NCBI GenBank assembly: GCA_002373855.1
Contig: DFKO01000238.1
Location: 1,616 to 7,511 of the forward strand
Origin: Lachnospiraceae bacterium UBA3643
GTDB lineage: Bacteria > Bacillota > Clostridia > Lachnospirales > Lachnospiraceae
Direction: 5' to 3'
Length of the DNA stretch: 5,896 bases
Part shown: piece by piece, positions 5,752 through 5,896 of the stretch
Layout of the letters: each line of letters starts with the position of its first letter
How positions within the stretch are numbered: position 1 is the stretch's first letter
Notes under the pieces: model-generated
What the model saw: only the letters and a program-made list of their open reading frames with translations
Told to the model about the DNA's origin: nothing
The model's database searches: none
Translations under genes and position numbers: made by a program

Positions 5752-5896
5752 ATGACTCAAAAACCTAACTTTAAACATTCAAGACTGATAAACAGAATAA
5801 TTAAAGAAGCCGGTAATACCCTTGAATTCTTGAGCACCTCTTATGATGAGTTGCCGCGTAAGATAAAGGCCAAGGCAGAGGAGATAAAGGCAGCTC
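5752..5896 (+). CDS. Unrecognised protein, N-terminal fragment (runs off window)
   Basis: An open frame of 48 codons from ATG at 5752 continues past the window edge. An AGGGAAG sequence (5739-5745) 6 nt upstream can serve as ribosome binding site. The visible N-terminus, starting MTQKPNFKHSRLINRI, is basic and appears helical, with a Lys/Glu/Ala-rich stretch at the end (KIKAKAEEIKAA) that could begin a coiled coil or amphipathic helix. No signal peptide or membrane segment is seen. Codon use is less AT-rich than in rpn. I do not recognise the family and assign no function. It lies just after the rpn terminator, so it needs read-through or a promoter within the end of rpn. Confidence 0.6.
   Translation, partial: MTQKPNFKHSRLINRIIKEAGNTLEFLSTSYDELPRKIKAKAEEIKAA

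Overview
The window looks like a chromosomal segment of a low-to-moderate GC Clostridia, most likely Lachnospiraceae. This rests on family resemblance (OmpR-type regulator with its kinase, ComEC/Rec2, and an Rpn/PD-(D/E)XK protein of the kind abundant in gut Lachnospiraceae), on strong AGGAG-type ribosome binding sites, and on compact U-tailed terminators. No rRNA, tRNA, CRISPR array or insertion sequence is visible.

Layout. 1-445 (+) is the 3' part of an OmpR/PhoB-type response regulator. After 17 nt comes its partner sensor histidine kinase (463-1917, +, TTG start), and an intrinsic terminator overlaps the kinase stop codon. Convergent to it is comEC (4253-1971, -), a full-length DNA-uptake channel protein with a C-terminal metallo-beta-lactamase domain. 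Between the comEC start and the next protein gene lies a region of about 580 nt with three parts: nested inverted repeats beside comEC, a roughly 285-nt strongly structured RNA on the + strand ending in its own terminator, and a separate extended -10 promoter. That promoter leads into an AT-rich Rpn-family nuclease gene (4835-5683, +) with its own terminator, followed by the first 48 codons of an unrecognised gene (5752 to the window end).

How the parts relate. The regulator and kinase form one two-component operon. ComEC is a stand-alone gene, divergent from the structured RNA. The rpn gene has its own promoter, ribosome binding site and terminator, so it looks like a self-contained accessory cassette. 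Inside it, a GGAGG box sits 9 nt before an in-frame ATG and would produce a 68-residue C-terminal protein. This is the arrangement described for RpnL/RpnS anti-phage nuclease and intragenic antitoxin pairs.

The two most interesting items are the structured RNA and the intragenic start in rpn. The RNA has a long rod, a terminator arm shared with its closing stem, and repeated words that allow alternative folds; I could not assign it to a known family.
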